Shown here in pieces: positions 10,969 to 22,150 of a stretch of 64,000 nucleotides of DNA. Location: assembly GCA_001695595.3 (NCBI GenBank), contig MBPM02000050.1, positions 310,001 to 374,000 of the forward strand, read 5' to 3'. Source of the stretch: Plasmopara viticola (Eukaryota > Oomycota > Peronosporomycetes > Peronosporales > Peronosporaceae). Both the position numbers and the translations under genes were made by a program. Within the stretch, counting starts at the first letter, position 1. Every line of letters begins with the position of its first letter. A model generated the notes under the pieces. That model was not told the DNA's origin, did no database searches, and saw only the letters and a list, made by a program, of their open reading frames with translations.

Positions 10969-12385
10969 CTATCGCCACGCTAATCGGTCATTAATTACCG
11001 AAGAAGACGCCGATCGTTTTCGAAATGTTGTTGACTCTGGCGGGTGCCGCGGATTTATCAAGATTGAATTTGTTAAGTGGCTACTAGAGCGACGAAAGTT
11101 GGGCTGTTGTATTGGCACAGAATGCCTCATTACTTTTCGAGGGCGTCCAGTCTCGTTTTCCACATCTTCACACGCAGAGCGGCGCACAGAAGCGTCAGCA
11201 ATTTGTGCTTGTTCGTCTGACGAAAGCAACCTTGGCACAGCACGCGGTGGCCAAAGCGACTCGTCCGTCTGCGTCGTCTTATCGGCCAGGATAGGAAGAG
11301 TCCGAGGCTGTGTACGTGCTGTCTCTTCATCAAATGACACTCGTTTGCTCTTGCGATGACTATCAACACTTCTAGTTGTGTGCGACGTATCTTCTGGACT
11401 GTCTATCTGATCAAATTGTGGCAGCTCTAATTGTTTCCAGTTTTCGTCTCGAAAAAACTCTCGAGCTGCGTGATTCGCAACACTAAGTGCGTCGGGTCCT
11501 GTTTGATTCGATTGGTGCTCGCGGTGCGATGACTGAGCAATTATTGGCGTCATATTGAGTGCTTGGGAGACGGCATGGCTGTCAAATGTTCGCTCAGCCG
11601 TTGAGCGGGTGATACGTTTGTGAGATAGAGTCGTGGCATTTTTATTGCTAGCTGTATCTTGATAAGTGTATGTATCATGGTAATCTTCCCAAAGTGACGT
11701 TCTGGCTGGTGATCGAAGTCTCTTTCCACTTGATCTATTCATACGATAGCGATCCGCTTTCTCAGTCGATAAGCCAGCAACAATGTCATGAGTACGAGGT
11801 GTGGGAGTGGCTGTTGCATTTGTGAATCGATGATGGTGGCGGTATGGAGCAAGAGCAGGAGCTGGAGAATAATCGCGATCTAGAATGTCTTGTCGGATTG
11901 GACTCACAGCTATCGATCGTTCTGTCGGCAATAAAGTGTCACCACCAATAGGATTGTTGACACTATTGGTCTCAATAGCCGACTTTTTGTCCAGATCGGT
12001 ATTGCTTCCAGTTATTGCGGTGTTTTCTTCATTGAATTGGTCGGGAGATCGCTCCGGAACTGGCTGGGGGTCTCTTACTGGACTCAAGTGCAACGTCCTT
12101 GCTACTTTCTGTAGGTTCAAGAGAGTGAATGTGTTTTTACCGTGTACGATCTTGTGACTACAAACAAACCTGTGGCGTTTCTGTCTGCCAAGTCGGATGG
12201 GATCTTGCCTTGGCCTCATCACCCCACGCAAAGAAGGCTGGTGTTCTCTCGTGATGGCCACTTACCTTTCCAGCAGGAGTGATGGGTCTCGCCCAGTCTG
12301 AAAGACCTTGACGCTGGCCAATGTGGCGTCGGTGCTGCTCGCACTGCACATCCTGAGGAAGCAAAGCGCAAACATGAAGTTGCAT
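10969..12385 (-). CDS. Unknown basic Ser/Arg/Thr-rich protein (two exons)
   Basis: Exon 1 is 12385-12266 (MQLHVCALL start; an in-frame TGA lies upstream). Exon 2 is 12108-10969. The join uses donor AAG|GTAAGT and acceptor CTACAG|AAA after a pyrimidine-rich tract, phase 0, and gives about 419 residues. The 157-bp intron is longer than its neighbours. The last exon alone is open further upstream, so an unspliced or alternatively spliced form starting in 12261-12110 is possible. No known domain is seen. The protein is hydrophilic and disorder-prone, with many Ser, Thr, Arg, His and Pro, including possible phosphorylation sites (SP and TP pairs). Function unknown. Confidence 0.65.
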
Positions 12386-12711
12386 TTCAGCCAATTTGCA
12401 CGGTGTAGTGGGATCTGAAGCATGTCAACCGCACCAAACCACTCAGCTCCTTTGACACTTTAAACACGCGGTTGTGAATCAAACGATCTGTCATCGCACG
12501 CGGTGCAGACGTGAAGCTATCGAGAGCGTGACGCGAGATGGGAATGCGCGCGGTCTGCTTTTAAACTTTTGAATTGGAGTTTGAATTGCATACTTTTATT
12601 GGGTGAAATGCAATTGCGGCGCATATGAATTTCCCCCGCATTTAAAACTGGCATTTTGGAGGATCTATAAGTATATGAAATAGTAGTATCAAAACTTATA
12701 CTTTCAGTCAG
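12386..12711. other. Intergenic upstream of unknown gene
   Basis: Contains the presumed promoter of the 10969-12385 gene. No other coding region is visible. It ends at the left target-site duplication of the second SINE-like copy. Confidence 0.35.
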
Positions 12712-12722
12712 CGACTTTACTT

Positions 12723-13045
12723 GTATTGTATTGTATTACGTTATCGCGTTGCCAAGTTATGCACGTGCTAGGCTCTATGGCTAGTCCACGGCATAGAGTG
12801 ATGTCCGCATACGTCGGGTCTCGTTCGGCGGGCAGTGCAGCCAGCACCGAGGCCGTGAGGGTCTTCCATTTTTTGTGTAGTTCTGACTTGGTAAGAGCCC
12901 AGGTGGCGCCCTGGTGCTGGAGACCGTCGCGTCGAGGGTGAGACTCGTTAGAGACTTGCAGATGCCCGAGAGCACCTGCCCGAAGCGCGCGAGCATTTAG
13001 CCCCCGCGCTTGGAAGGAGGGCGTCACCCCAACCTTTTCCGAAAA
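12723..13045 (-). mobile_element. SINE-like element, copy 2
   Basis: Same element as at 5590-5915, in the same orientation, differing by only a handful of substitutions and small indels. It is flanked by an 11-bp direct repeat CGACTTTACTT (12712-12722 and 13046-13056). The different duplicated target and the shared end points show two independent insertions and define the element's borders. The tail again consists of TTGTA/ATACA units. No intact long coding sequence. Confidence 0.8.
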
Positions 13046-13420
13046 CGACTTTACTTATAGAGCTAAATTTGCTTTCCTCGAAGAGGCAGCATTAACTCGG
13101 TATTAAGCCTGATTGAGGGATAAGTGTATCAACGGTCAGTCCGCTCAGCGGGTACTATCGTAGTGGCTAGTAACGTGACAAAATTTATTGACCGCCGCAA
13201 TGCCGTTTGACCGTTTATCAAACACCGCTACAAGCGTGTGGTCAAACGAGCTTCGATAGTATATTCGTACAAACCGAACAGTCGACAAAAAGAATACAAA
13301 AGCAAGTTCTTTAGGTCATATGTGGATGACTTGATACCTCTGAGCCAATTAATTATCTATTCGAGACAAATGTTTTTGTCTTAGCCAATCAGAACGACCT
13401 ATCTTGAGTGCGCTTATCCG

Positions 13421-13850
13421 TTATGCCAGCCAGCTTTGTCTTTCGTAACATTGGACAACATTTGTTGGACAACCTTCGTCAGACGATCGCGTGTCAATAT
13501 CTTGTGTTCTGGCTTGTTGTATCTCTGCCAGACAATCCATGAGTAACTTTTCCACTCGACCCGACAACTTCGACACCTTAAAACCTGTATTGTTCAGCAT
13601 CAATAGGCCAGTCGGACAGAGCTTCAGCACCACTTGATCGTCTTCGGCCCCCATGCACGAAGTGGTGTCGAATGTCAGTAGGCTTGGTGCACCTGTGAAA
13701 CCCCAAAATCTTGATCGGCGCTATTGAACCTTCGTCATGTTGTAGTTCATCATCATCCATTTCTCCAAGCTCGTTTAAATAGCACTTTCCGCCATACCGT
13801 TTCCTAGGTTGCTTTCGATAGCGTGACTTAGTCATGGAGAAGGCCACCGC
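13421..13850 (-). pseudogene. Copia RNase H end (relic)
   Basis: The frames give GFHRCTKPTDIRHHFVHG and, in another frame, AEDDQVVLKLCPT. These match the Copia RNase H end, usually a RTKHIDIRxHFVRE segment followed by VxLxYCPT. Frameshifts separate the pieces, so nothing functional is encoded. Confidence 0.7.
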
Positions 13851-14149
13851 TCTCTGCTTCTTGCTTCTCCAAACGATACATCCGTTTCTTACAACAAAAA
13901 CGTTGCTACCGTTCTACGATGCGACTTAATATCTCCTGCCCAGTCAGCATCTGACACCTTAAGATTGCTGTAAACTATTTTGAGAGAACACGAGTTCGAC
14001 GTCGAATAGTATCAAGTATCGCGGCACGCACCTGAAAGCTTGATATCGTGTCAGTTAGGAATTGACTCAAAGCTTCCAGTGCTGCCGCGAGAATTGGACG
14101 GATAGCGACAAGTTGATGATGCAGCCGGCGGTACTTAGATACGGCACGT

Positions 14150-14763
14150 TCTTCATAATTTCTTGGGCTTGTATTTACCATTTTTATCAGCTTTAATCCC
14201 GGACTTTGAAGATTGTTTACTGCTTGCAATCTTGCGTGCCAAACCTGAGCAGATTGACTTCAGATACTTGGTCCGTCGCATTGTAATTTGTCTTGAGACG
14301 CGTTCTTGCAAAAATTCCATTCCAAGGAGGATATTCAGCTCACCGAGGTCTTTCATTTCGAATCGCTATCTTAGCGCACGATTTGTCGCTGAAAGCAGAG
14401 CGTCATCACTGCTCGCGATAATCAATACGTCGACATAGATTACCAAACAAAGTTTACGGATCCGTGGCTAAGCGCAGTAGAGACAAAGAACAAAATTGCT
14501 CTTGGCAGAGCCCATCTTAATCTTAGATTCGTCAATCGTTTGGTCGTACATTAATGTTGACTGTCAAAACCGTAGCATGAGCGCATGAGCTTGCATATGT
14601 GTTCCGGCTGACTTGAATCGACGCATTCACCTGAATCTTTGCCTAGAACACCATTGAGAAGCGCAGTCTTGATGTTTATTTGGTGGAGGTTTGAGATTGG
14701 TAGCCAGTGCGAATTGATGTAAATGTGGCTACCATGCAAATGTCTTCTTGTAGTCCATAGCAA
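14150..14763 (-). pseudogene. Copia reverse transcriptase fragments (relic)
   Basis: Pieces include MKDLGELNILLGMEFLQERV (the DLG...FLGMEI block) and HQINIKTALLNGVLGKDSGE followed by CKLMRSCYGF (the block normally LHQMDVKTAFLNG...LKRSLYGLKQ). They lie in different frames with intervening stops. The catalytic YVDD box was not found intact. Confidence 0.7.
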
Positions 14764-15289
14764 TCATCCGGAAGAACCGCTTTGCAGTAAGCTGTGCCCT
14801 TAAGCGCTTGATGCTTCCATCTTGGATTTCCTTTCTGAGGGGGCTTAGCGACAATTTATCGCTTGTCTTTTCTTCGCCAGCAGATCTACATCTTACCTCG
14901 CTTTCTTCAGCAATTTGTCAATCTCGGATCTGCACGCTTTCTTGCACTTCCAAACGCTATCGGATTCCATTTATGCTTTCGGTATTTCTTTCATTATTTA
15001 TATGACGTGTGCCGCTTCAATCCTATCGCTGTATTTGCTAAACGCGGAAGTCGACCTTCTTCGAGGGTCGAACGTTGGTATAGTGGCACACGTCTCTTGG
15101 ATCTCGGAGCTTCTGTCATCTTTCCGAACGACTTAAGTTTGTGTGCCGCTAAATAAAAGTCAATCTCACGTTCTGGCACTAATCAACTTCTGTGTACGAC
15201 TCTTGCTAACCAAATTTGGTGCTTATTTTTGGATAGGCATCAACGATACCATCAATCGCTTCATCTAACAATTCAGCAATTGGATTTAC

Positions 15290-15560
15290 TGTTATAGTTG
15301 TGATTCCCTTTTGCTATAAACATATTTTCTAAACTGCGTATTAGTATGGGCCCGGTCAATGTTTTTTAAACACGTACGTATTCGCACACTCCATATAGCT
15401 AAAGATTTGGCATACGCCAGTCGAACCAAAAGATTCAAGCGCTCTTTCTCCAGAACGTGGACATAAGCATAACAGCCGAAGACTTTCAAATTAGTCAAAA
15501 GCGGGCTTTTCGCTGTCTAGAGCTCGTACGGCGACTTGTTCAGCCGGCTACCAATTACAA
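15290..15560 (-). pseudogene. Copia integrase C-terminal fragment (relic)
   Basis: The peptide TNLKVFGCYAYVHVLEKERL matches the Copia block after the integrase core (usually LKVFGCxAYVHVPKExR). It is short and isolated, with stops on both sides. Confidence 0.6.
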
Positions 15561-16799
15561 ATATATGGCGGTCGTTACTGCTTCATCTCAAAAACTCTTT
15601 GACATTCTAGCTTGATTCAGCATACACCATTACAATCGACCTGTGTCCAATTTATGCTCTCGACGACTTCATTTTAGTGATAAGAGCTCAAGAGCAAGAG
15701 CTAAAGCACGATTCACGATCCCGCGCAACACTTGCTCGTCTTGCTAGACGTTTTTACGCCACCATCGTCACTTCAAAAAGTCTTTATTGCTTGCCTCTGA
15801 TTATCAGCAAATGCTACAAGCTTAAAATCTTGCCTGCAGCTTTTGATTTGGTAGACGTTGCAGTATCGTGACGTGTCATCAATATAGGGTACAGAGGACC
15901 GCTTCCCAATGAGCGTTGGCGTTAGCGCACACGACACTATGCACAACTTCAAAAATGTTTCCTGCTCTATCCAGCAAAGATGTCGGTAAATGCAAATAAG
16001 TTTGCTTTTCAAGCATGCGCATGCCGAAAAGCCCCCGCTTGCTCACCGAGATCAATTATATATTAAAGGCAACATTCGTTTTGACAAGTGTTTGAAGTCC
16101 TTCGAATTTTAAAACGACCAAGCCGAAAGTGCCAGAGTCACAAACTAGTGTGTCTCACGCTGCTAAATGACTTGATCTTGCGCAGTTCTTCAAGAGCAAT
16201 GAAGACCATGTGGAGCTTTAGTATTGCGCTCTCTTTACGAGCGTCGATTTTTATTTCAATCTCTTTGCCTTCGCAAACCATACGGATTTGTCAAAACTTT
16301 ACGGGTTCGCATCCTTAGTAAGCCGATCAACTGGAACTGAATTGCGCGACAACTTTGTCATATGCCGCAATATTAGTAAGCACACTCTCTTTTATTCCAA
16401 AAGGTCTTCATTGACATGAGGACGTCGCCGCTGCCGATAGCCTACACGACAACATTATCTACGAGATGCACGTCACCCGGAGTGAAGACCTTGTACTTAC
16501 TGATGACCCTTTCGAGTTTGATCTTAGCTGCGTCGCTCCTAAGTAGACCAATCAGATGCCGCTTGACTTGGTAAAGCCATCACAACCGTTGATCAAAGAT
16601 TTTAATATGCCGTGGGCAAGAATCGCACGCAGTAGCCAATGTATCTCAGGGTCATTGCTCGCTCGCAGTAAGATTGTGCCATCTAATACCCTTTTTCACC
16701 GCAAAAGCGGCGCGCACCGATCGTCTTCAGTGTTAGCCCTCTGCGCTTAATGTTTGTTTCTTAACATACGCGCTTGGCGAGACGCGGCTCCGTCGATGC

Positions 16800-17400
16800 T
16801 CTTTCCGTGTGTTTCATCTGATCATGTAAGAATTGCAAGGTCGCAAGCATTTATGTCTACGTGTCAAACCACGACTTCAGCGCCGTTTTGAGAAACTTGT
16901 TTGAATCCCACAGACTCCTAAAGCCGTGATCACTAGGTCGTCTTCACTCACCGGGCCGCCCACCGTGTCTAGCCGCTCCGCTAGTGGCTTGAGCTTGTTG
17001 ATGTGCTCAAGCACGCCCTTGCCATTTTCTATCATCGTCGTAAAGGACCTGCGACGAAGAAAAGTTTGGAGACCAACCCATTCAGAATCTCAAGCGACCT
17101 TGGCAGGGCACGGTGCGAGCGCTCCATCATAAGACAGATTTTTTCCAGCGTCTTTTAAGTCCTCCACTTTAGCGTTGACTAGTGCATCAAATCACTCAGC
17201 TGCTTCAGTACAATCTCCCCGCTTGCAACCTCCCATAAGTCGCGCTTCTTCTGCACAATTCCCTTGCTGATCTTTTGCGTAGCAAAAGTTGTCGAGCTTG
17301 TTCATCTGGATAGGCATGTCATTTATCGTCGAAGGCAGTGACACAAGTGAAAGGATAGAAGGCATAGTTTGTGGGTATCGAGTGTTGAATGGCAAAACGC
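16800..17400 (-). pseudogene. Copia gag fragments (relic)
   Basis: Minus-strand pieces such as LPSTINDMPIQMNKLDNF and, nearer 17000, an RRRSFTTMIENGKGVLEHINKLK-like stretch followed by PVSEDDLVITAL match the gag of the better preserved element at 40.6-41.1 kb (RRRFFTAKM..GEDVLAHSNKIK and PVNEDDLVITLL). Broken by stops. Confidence 0.6.
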
Positions 17401-17720
17401 CATTGCATTTGCGATAGAATTACAATGTGTCAGAAAACTGTTGGACGGCAAGTGAAATGTAGTGGTGAACGATATGCTCAGACGAATAAAAACGGGAGAG
17501 AATGCAATCATTAGGTCATTAGTTCGCAACTACTTGCAGCCACTAAGCCAATCAATCATTCAAGCCAATCAGAGCGGCTCGCAATCTAAGCGTAGTTATC
17601 GTCCCCTTAAAACGCAGTTATCTAATGTGTGCCCTTTCATGACTCCGTCTCTGCCTGAATGTAACGTCGGACAGCCACCATCTGGCAACCGCGTATCGAT
17701 ACCTGACCGGCTGTCTATTG

Positions 17721-20058
17721 ACTTGGCTTTCCTGTGCGAGACAATCCGCGAACAAAAAAAGCATCGGCAGGTTGCACGCAAGGTTGACATATGCATCTTT
17801 GTGGCAGAAATCAAGGTTCTTGGTTCCTTCGTTAGCTAAAATCAGGTCCGTATGAATTCCAAAAGAGTCTATCAATACTTCCTTGGGCCCTGGCTCCGAT
17901 TTATTGGGATTTTGACCCCAAAAACTCCGTCGTCATTGTTTTACGACGGTTCACACTATTTAAAATGTCAAGCCTGCAGCTCACAGATTCTGCAAGCAGG
18001 GTAACCTTTTGGAACACTGTAAGCCATGACTTTATGTTGGCTTGCCAAGAGATGACTGCATCTGCTTGGGATAATTAGAAAGAGAACATAGATCAAAGTG
18101 GAAGAACAAGCTCAGATTCATGTACTAAAATTAAAAAATATTTTTCATCGAATTTCAAGCACTTGAAAGGAAGAGCTCGGTAACAAAGATCAAGGTAAAA
18201 CATTTTTATCGGTATTTTACGGTTTGTGAAGGCAAGAGTCTGGGCCACCATCGAGCAGAAAAAAGCGATGTCATTGCAACTTGGACCGTCTACGAGGTAG
18301 TCAAATCCTCAGAACTTTAACTTTGAATCGATCTTTGCTTTTCCTTCAGTATTTTTTTTAAATCGTTGCCCCATTAATTAGCTTTATTGGCATACCAAGT
18401 CGCATATACAATATGCTACTTGGTGAAGCAGCTGATAGCGCTCCGCATAGCCTGGCCGCGCTGCTGCAGGGCAAAGTAAGACAAGACTGTGCACTTTGTG
18501 TAGCACAGTGATCCTGCAGCTCAAAAAGGAAAGAGGATATCTCGACGAAGCTTGAACTTCTCTCGCTGAGATACGAACTTTCAACCTAACTGTGGATCTC
18601 GTCAGTCACTAGTTCAAGCTTCTCGCCCAACATTACAGATTAAAGGATTGTCTGAAAGAAGCCACAGCGCGCCTGTCAAAACAAATCTCAAGTGCGTCTT
18701 TCCGGTCGCGAAGAAGCTGCTTTTTTTGCTTATAAAGACATAATGTAGATGCAAGAGTGATCTTCTCGCTTTTTCGCCGCCAAAAAAAGCTTCTTGTTGT
18801 GTGATGTGAGCTGTGAAGCAAGGACACTTGTATGAGTGCCGTGAATACTTTCACGTGGTATGAGCATGCTTCAACGATTTCTTGTAGATCGATTGGCCTG
18901 CTCCGGTATGACTTATTCGTATCTGACAGTAGAAGTATGGGATTAATCGTTAGTTCATCGCCGCCTCTTTGCCGCTCCTTGGGACGTGGTGGTTGCTATC
19001 CCTCGACGGTGAAAAGTGTTGCCTAGTTTAGCATCCGAACATCTAAAAGTAAGTCATTATGCATCCACTAGATTTGCGAGCTTCACCTGTAGCGCCAATT
19101 TAGAACATTTTATCCAAAGTGCTCGAAGTTTTCTCCTTTGTACCCTTCAAAGTCACCGGAGCCGTTTTTTTGAAAGCCATTACCATTAGACTTCTGTCGC
19201 CTTGACGAAAAAAAAGGCTAGTCTTCTCTTATCAAAGTGACTTTAGCACTCGTTTTTCTCTTTGCCGACCTCTATCGCGGAGGGCGGAGATATTTGAAGG
19301 CAAAGCTGAACGATTTTGGCGCACTCTCGGTGGATTTAAGCAGAGATTTTACTATTTGTCTATTATTCTTGGCGTTTTGGATTATCACACGGAGGGCCAT
19401 CTTTGCTGATTGCAATGCTTAGACATCAGAGAATGTAGTTATTAGCAAGCTTAAACAGGAATGCGCTATCTTGAGAAATCCGCGTTTGATGTTCTTGAAT
19501 CAAGATAGCAACTTCTAGCACAGATGGCAGCGCGACGCAAAGCATTCTCAATGCAAGCTACCCAATGGGAACTAGCGAGTAAGCGCGCTCTCAAAAGGTA
19601 GTTCATCACGATAAGTTGGGAAAGTATTTTAGATCTAATGTGGCTCAGTTTCGCCTGACCAAAATAGCTCACGACATGCAAGTTCATTTTGTGACAAATT
19701 GATTTCTCGATCTTTTTGAAAACTACCGTAAAGCTGGCGTTTAGACCCTAGGCAATGCCAATAAGCTGTTTTTGGAGTAAGTTATCGGGTACGTGGTGTA
19801 TGAACTTGGTGGAGCACGAGAAACTTATACGAGGTAGCCACTACATTTGCGTGCCAAAAAAATGAGTAGATATGGTTACCCAAAAAAATGTGCCCTCAGA
19901 AAAACATACAGAAACAAAACAACTAAAAAGGGCTTGAAATTGGACGATTTGTGGTCTTTACACTTAAATTGCGAGTTGAAGTTGCTGGACGCATCAAAAC
20001 AATACGTATGATGCCCCATCGGCCCCGTGTTTATCCCACTATCTTTTGCTCTTCCATC
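17721..20058. other. Gene-poor stretch before MMSDH
   Basis: About 2.3 kb with no supported gene. Only short interrupted frames occur on either strand. A minus-strand stretch around 19190-19100 (GNGFQKNGSGDFEGYKG) looks like degraded coding sequence but I cannot assign it. The last part must contain the promoter of the dehydrogenase gene. Confidence 0.4.
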
Positions 20059-21993
20059 ATGTGGCACCGCGTGTCCCGCTCCGTTGTTACTAGTCGCCTA
20101 AACCGCTCATTCTCCACGTCATCTGTGGTACTACACCCCCTCGCTGTCGTGTCTTCCACCTCCAACTGACCAAAATGCCGTTTGTACACACAGGAACGCG
20201 TGCCGCTCTTTATCGATGGCAAGTTTGTGCAGTCCAAAACCGAAAAATGGATCGACCTGCGCAACCCAGTACGTTAGTCATCGACTCCATCCTACTTGAC
20301 AGTAGGGGAAACGCGTATGATATGCTTTATGGTGCTTTAACGTTGGTTTTAACTGTACAGGCGACAAACGAAGTGATTTGCCAGGTGCCAGAAGCCACGC
20401 AAGATGAGGTAAAACGGCTGCATCATGTTTCGACTCACTGTGCGCACAATGACCGTGTAAATCCATTGCTGCTTTTGTGCAGATGCGCCAAGCTACGCAG
20501 GCCGCTGCGCGCGCTTACACGACGTGGAAAGAGGTAGGCGTGCAGCATCGCCAGCGCGTTATGCTCAAGCTGCAACATTTAATTCGCGAGCACACGGAGG
20601 AGCTCGCACTGTCAATAACGAATGAGCAAGGCAAGACGCTTGCTGACGCTCGTGGTGATATTTTCCGTGGTCTGGAAGTCGTTGAACACACGTGCGGAGC
20701 TGCTACGCTCATGATGGGCGAGACAGCAGAGAACCTAGCCACGTCATTGGATACGTACTCGTTCAAACAGCCACTTGGTGTATGTGCTGGTATCTGCCCC
20801 TTTAACTTTCCAGCCATGATCCCATTGTGGATGTTTCCTACTGGCACAGTAACCGGTAACACGTACGTGCTCAAGCCGTCGGAGAAGGACCCTGGTGCTA
20901 CGATGGTGGGCAGCTAGCTGTTAATCATCAACTTGTGGTCATGGCTTTTACTTATCTTTGTATGGATTGACGCAGATTCTTGCCCGTCTGGCTCAAAAAG
21001 CAGGTCTTCCGGATGGTGTGCTTAATATTATCCATGGTGCTCATGTAAGCAGTGACGCGGCTGTGTCCATTTCTTTTGCTCGTTGCTTATCGTTGTGATT
21101 CTGTGCAGGACACGGTCAACTTTATTTGCGACGCACCGGAGATTAAAGCCATCTCGTTTGTGGGTGGAAACCAGGCAGGCGAATACATTCATTCTCGAGG
21201 TAGTGCGAATGGCAAGCGTGTGCAAGCCAATCTCGGTGCGAAGAACCATGCTGTTATAATGCCTGATTGCGACAAGGAACAAGCCATTAGTGCTGTTGCT
21301 GGCGCTGCATTTGGAGCTGCTGGTCAGCGTTGCATGGCTCTCTCGGTCGTCGTGTTCGTCGGTAAATCGAAGGATTGGGTCAAGAACATTGTCAGTGAAG
21401 CCAAAAAAATGAAGGTTAATGGCGGCCTAGAGCCCGATACGGATGTCGGTCCACTCATCACAGTGGCGGCGAAAGAGCGTGCTGAGCGTCTGATACAAGA
21501 GGGTGTGGACAATGGAGCTGAACTTCTTTTGGATGGACGCAACGTCAAGGTGTCTAAGTATCCTAACGGCAACTTCGTCGGTCCTACTGTGTTGAATAAC
21601 GTCGGCACTGAGAATCCTGCGTACGTGGAAGAAATTTTTGCTCCAGTGCTGGTTTGCACGTCAGTGGACACTCTTGAAGAAGCAATCGAGCTCATCAACC
21701 GCAATCCGTACGGCAACGGAACTTCAATCTTTACGTCGTCGGGTGCCGCTGCGCGAAAGTTTCAACATGAAGTCGATGTCGGGCAAGTCGGGATCAATGT
21801 GCCGATTCCCGTCCCTCTGCCCATGTTTTCGTTCACTGGGTCGCGTGCGTCGATCCGCGGCGACCTGAACTTTTACGGCAAGGCTGGTATCAATTTTTAC
21901 ACGCAAATTAAGACAGTGACGTCACTGTGGGACTACAACGAGAAGACGCGCTACAGCGCTGTGATGCCAACGCTTGGTCAGAAGAAAGAATAG
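20059..21993 (+). CDS. ALDH6A1: Methylmalonate-semialdehyde dehydrogenase (six exons)
   Basis: Mitochondrial CoA-acylating aldehyde dehydrogenase. It converts methylmalonate (or malonate) semialdehyde, CoA and NAD+ to propionyl-CoA (or acetyl-CoA), CO2 and NADH in valine and pyrimidine breakdown. Proposed exons: 20059-20127, 20194-20268, 20361-20408, 20483-20905, 20976-21044 and 21109-21993, about 522 residues. Signatures: [53 protein letters not shown], the catalytic cysteine in [11 protein letters not shown] and the [15 protein letters not shown] block specific to this family. The first residues ([20 protein letters not shown]) are a typical mitochondrial targeting peptide. The donor after exon 4 (ATG|GTGGGC) is weak, and the exon 1 donor is chosen by homology to the mature start. 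An in-frame upstream ATG (20011) would lengthen the presequence. Confidence 0.93.
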
Positions 21994-22150
21994 AGAAAAG
22001 CAAAAGAGGCAATCCTTGATACACAATTGAAAGGGGTTGCATTAACTCAAATGAGACGACCAAGACGATTGCAAATTCGAAATGAAAAACAAACGCTTTC
22101 GCCATATCGGGGCATTCATAGCTTCAGATAGTCGCAAGATTTAATTTGCC

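Larger units (their letters stand above)
13100..17720 (-). mobile_element. Degraded Copia (Ty1) retrotransposon
   Basis: Reading on the minus strand from high to low coordinates, remnants appear in the normal Copia order: gag, integrase, reverse transcriptase, RNase H. Every domain is broken by many stops and frameshifts. Candidate LTRs lie at about 13100-13520 and 17420-17720. They share scattered blocks such as TTAGGTCAT, GAGCCAAT or AGCCAAT and a GGTTGTCC/GGCTGTCC block followed by GTTAC. The borders are approximate because the LTRs have diverged heavily. It is clearly older than the element at 40.3 kb and is inactive. Confidence 0.75.
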
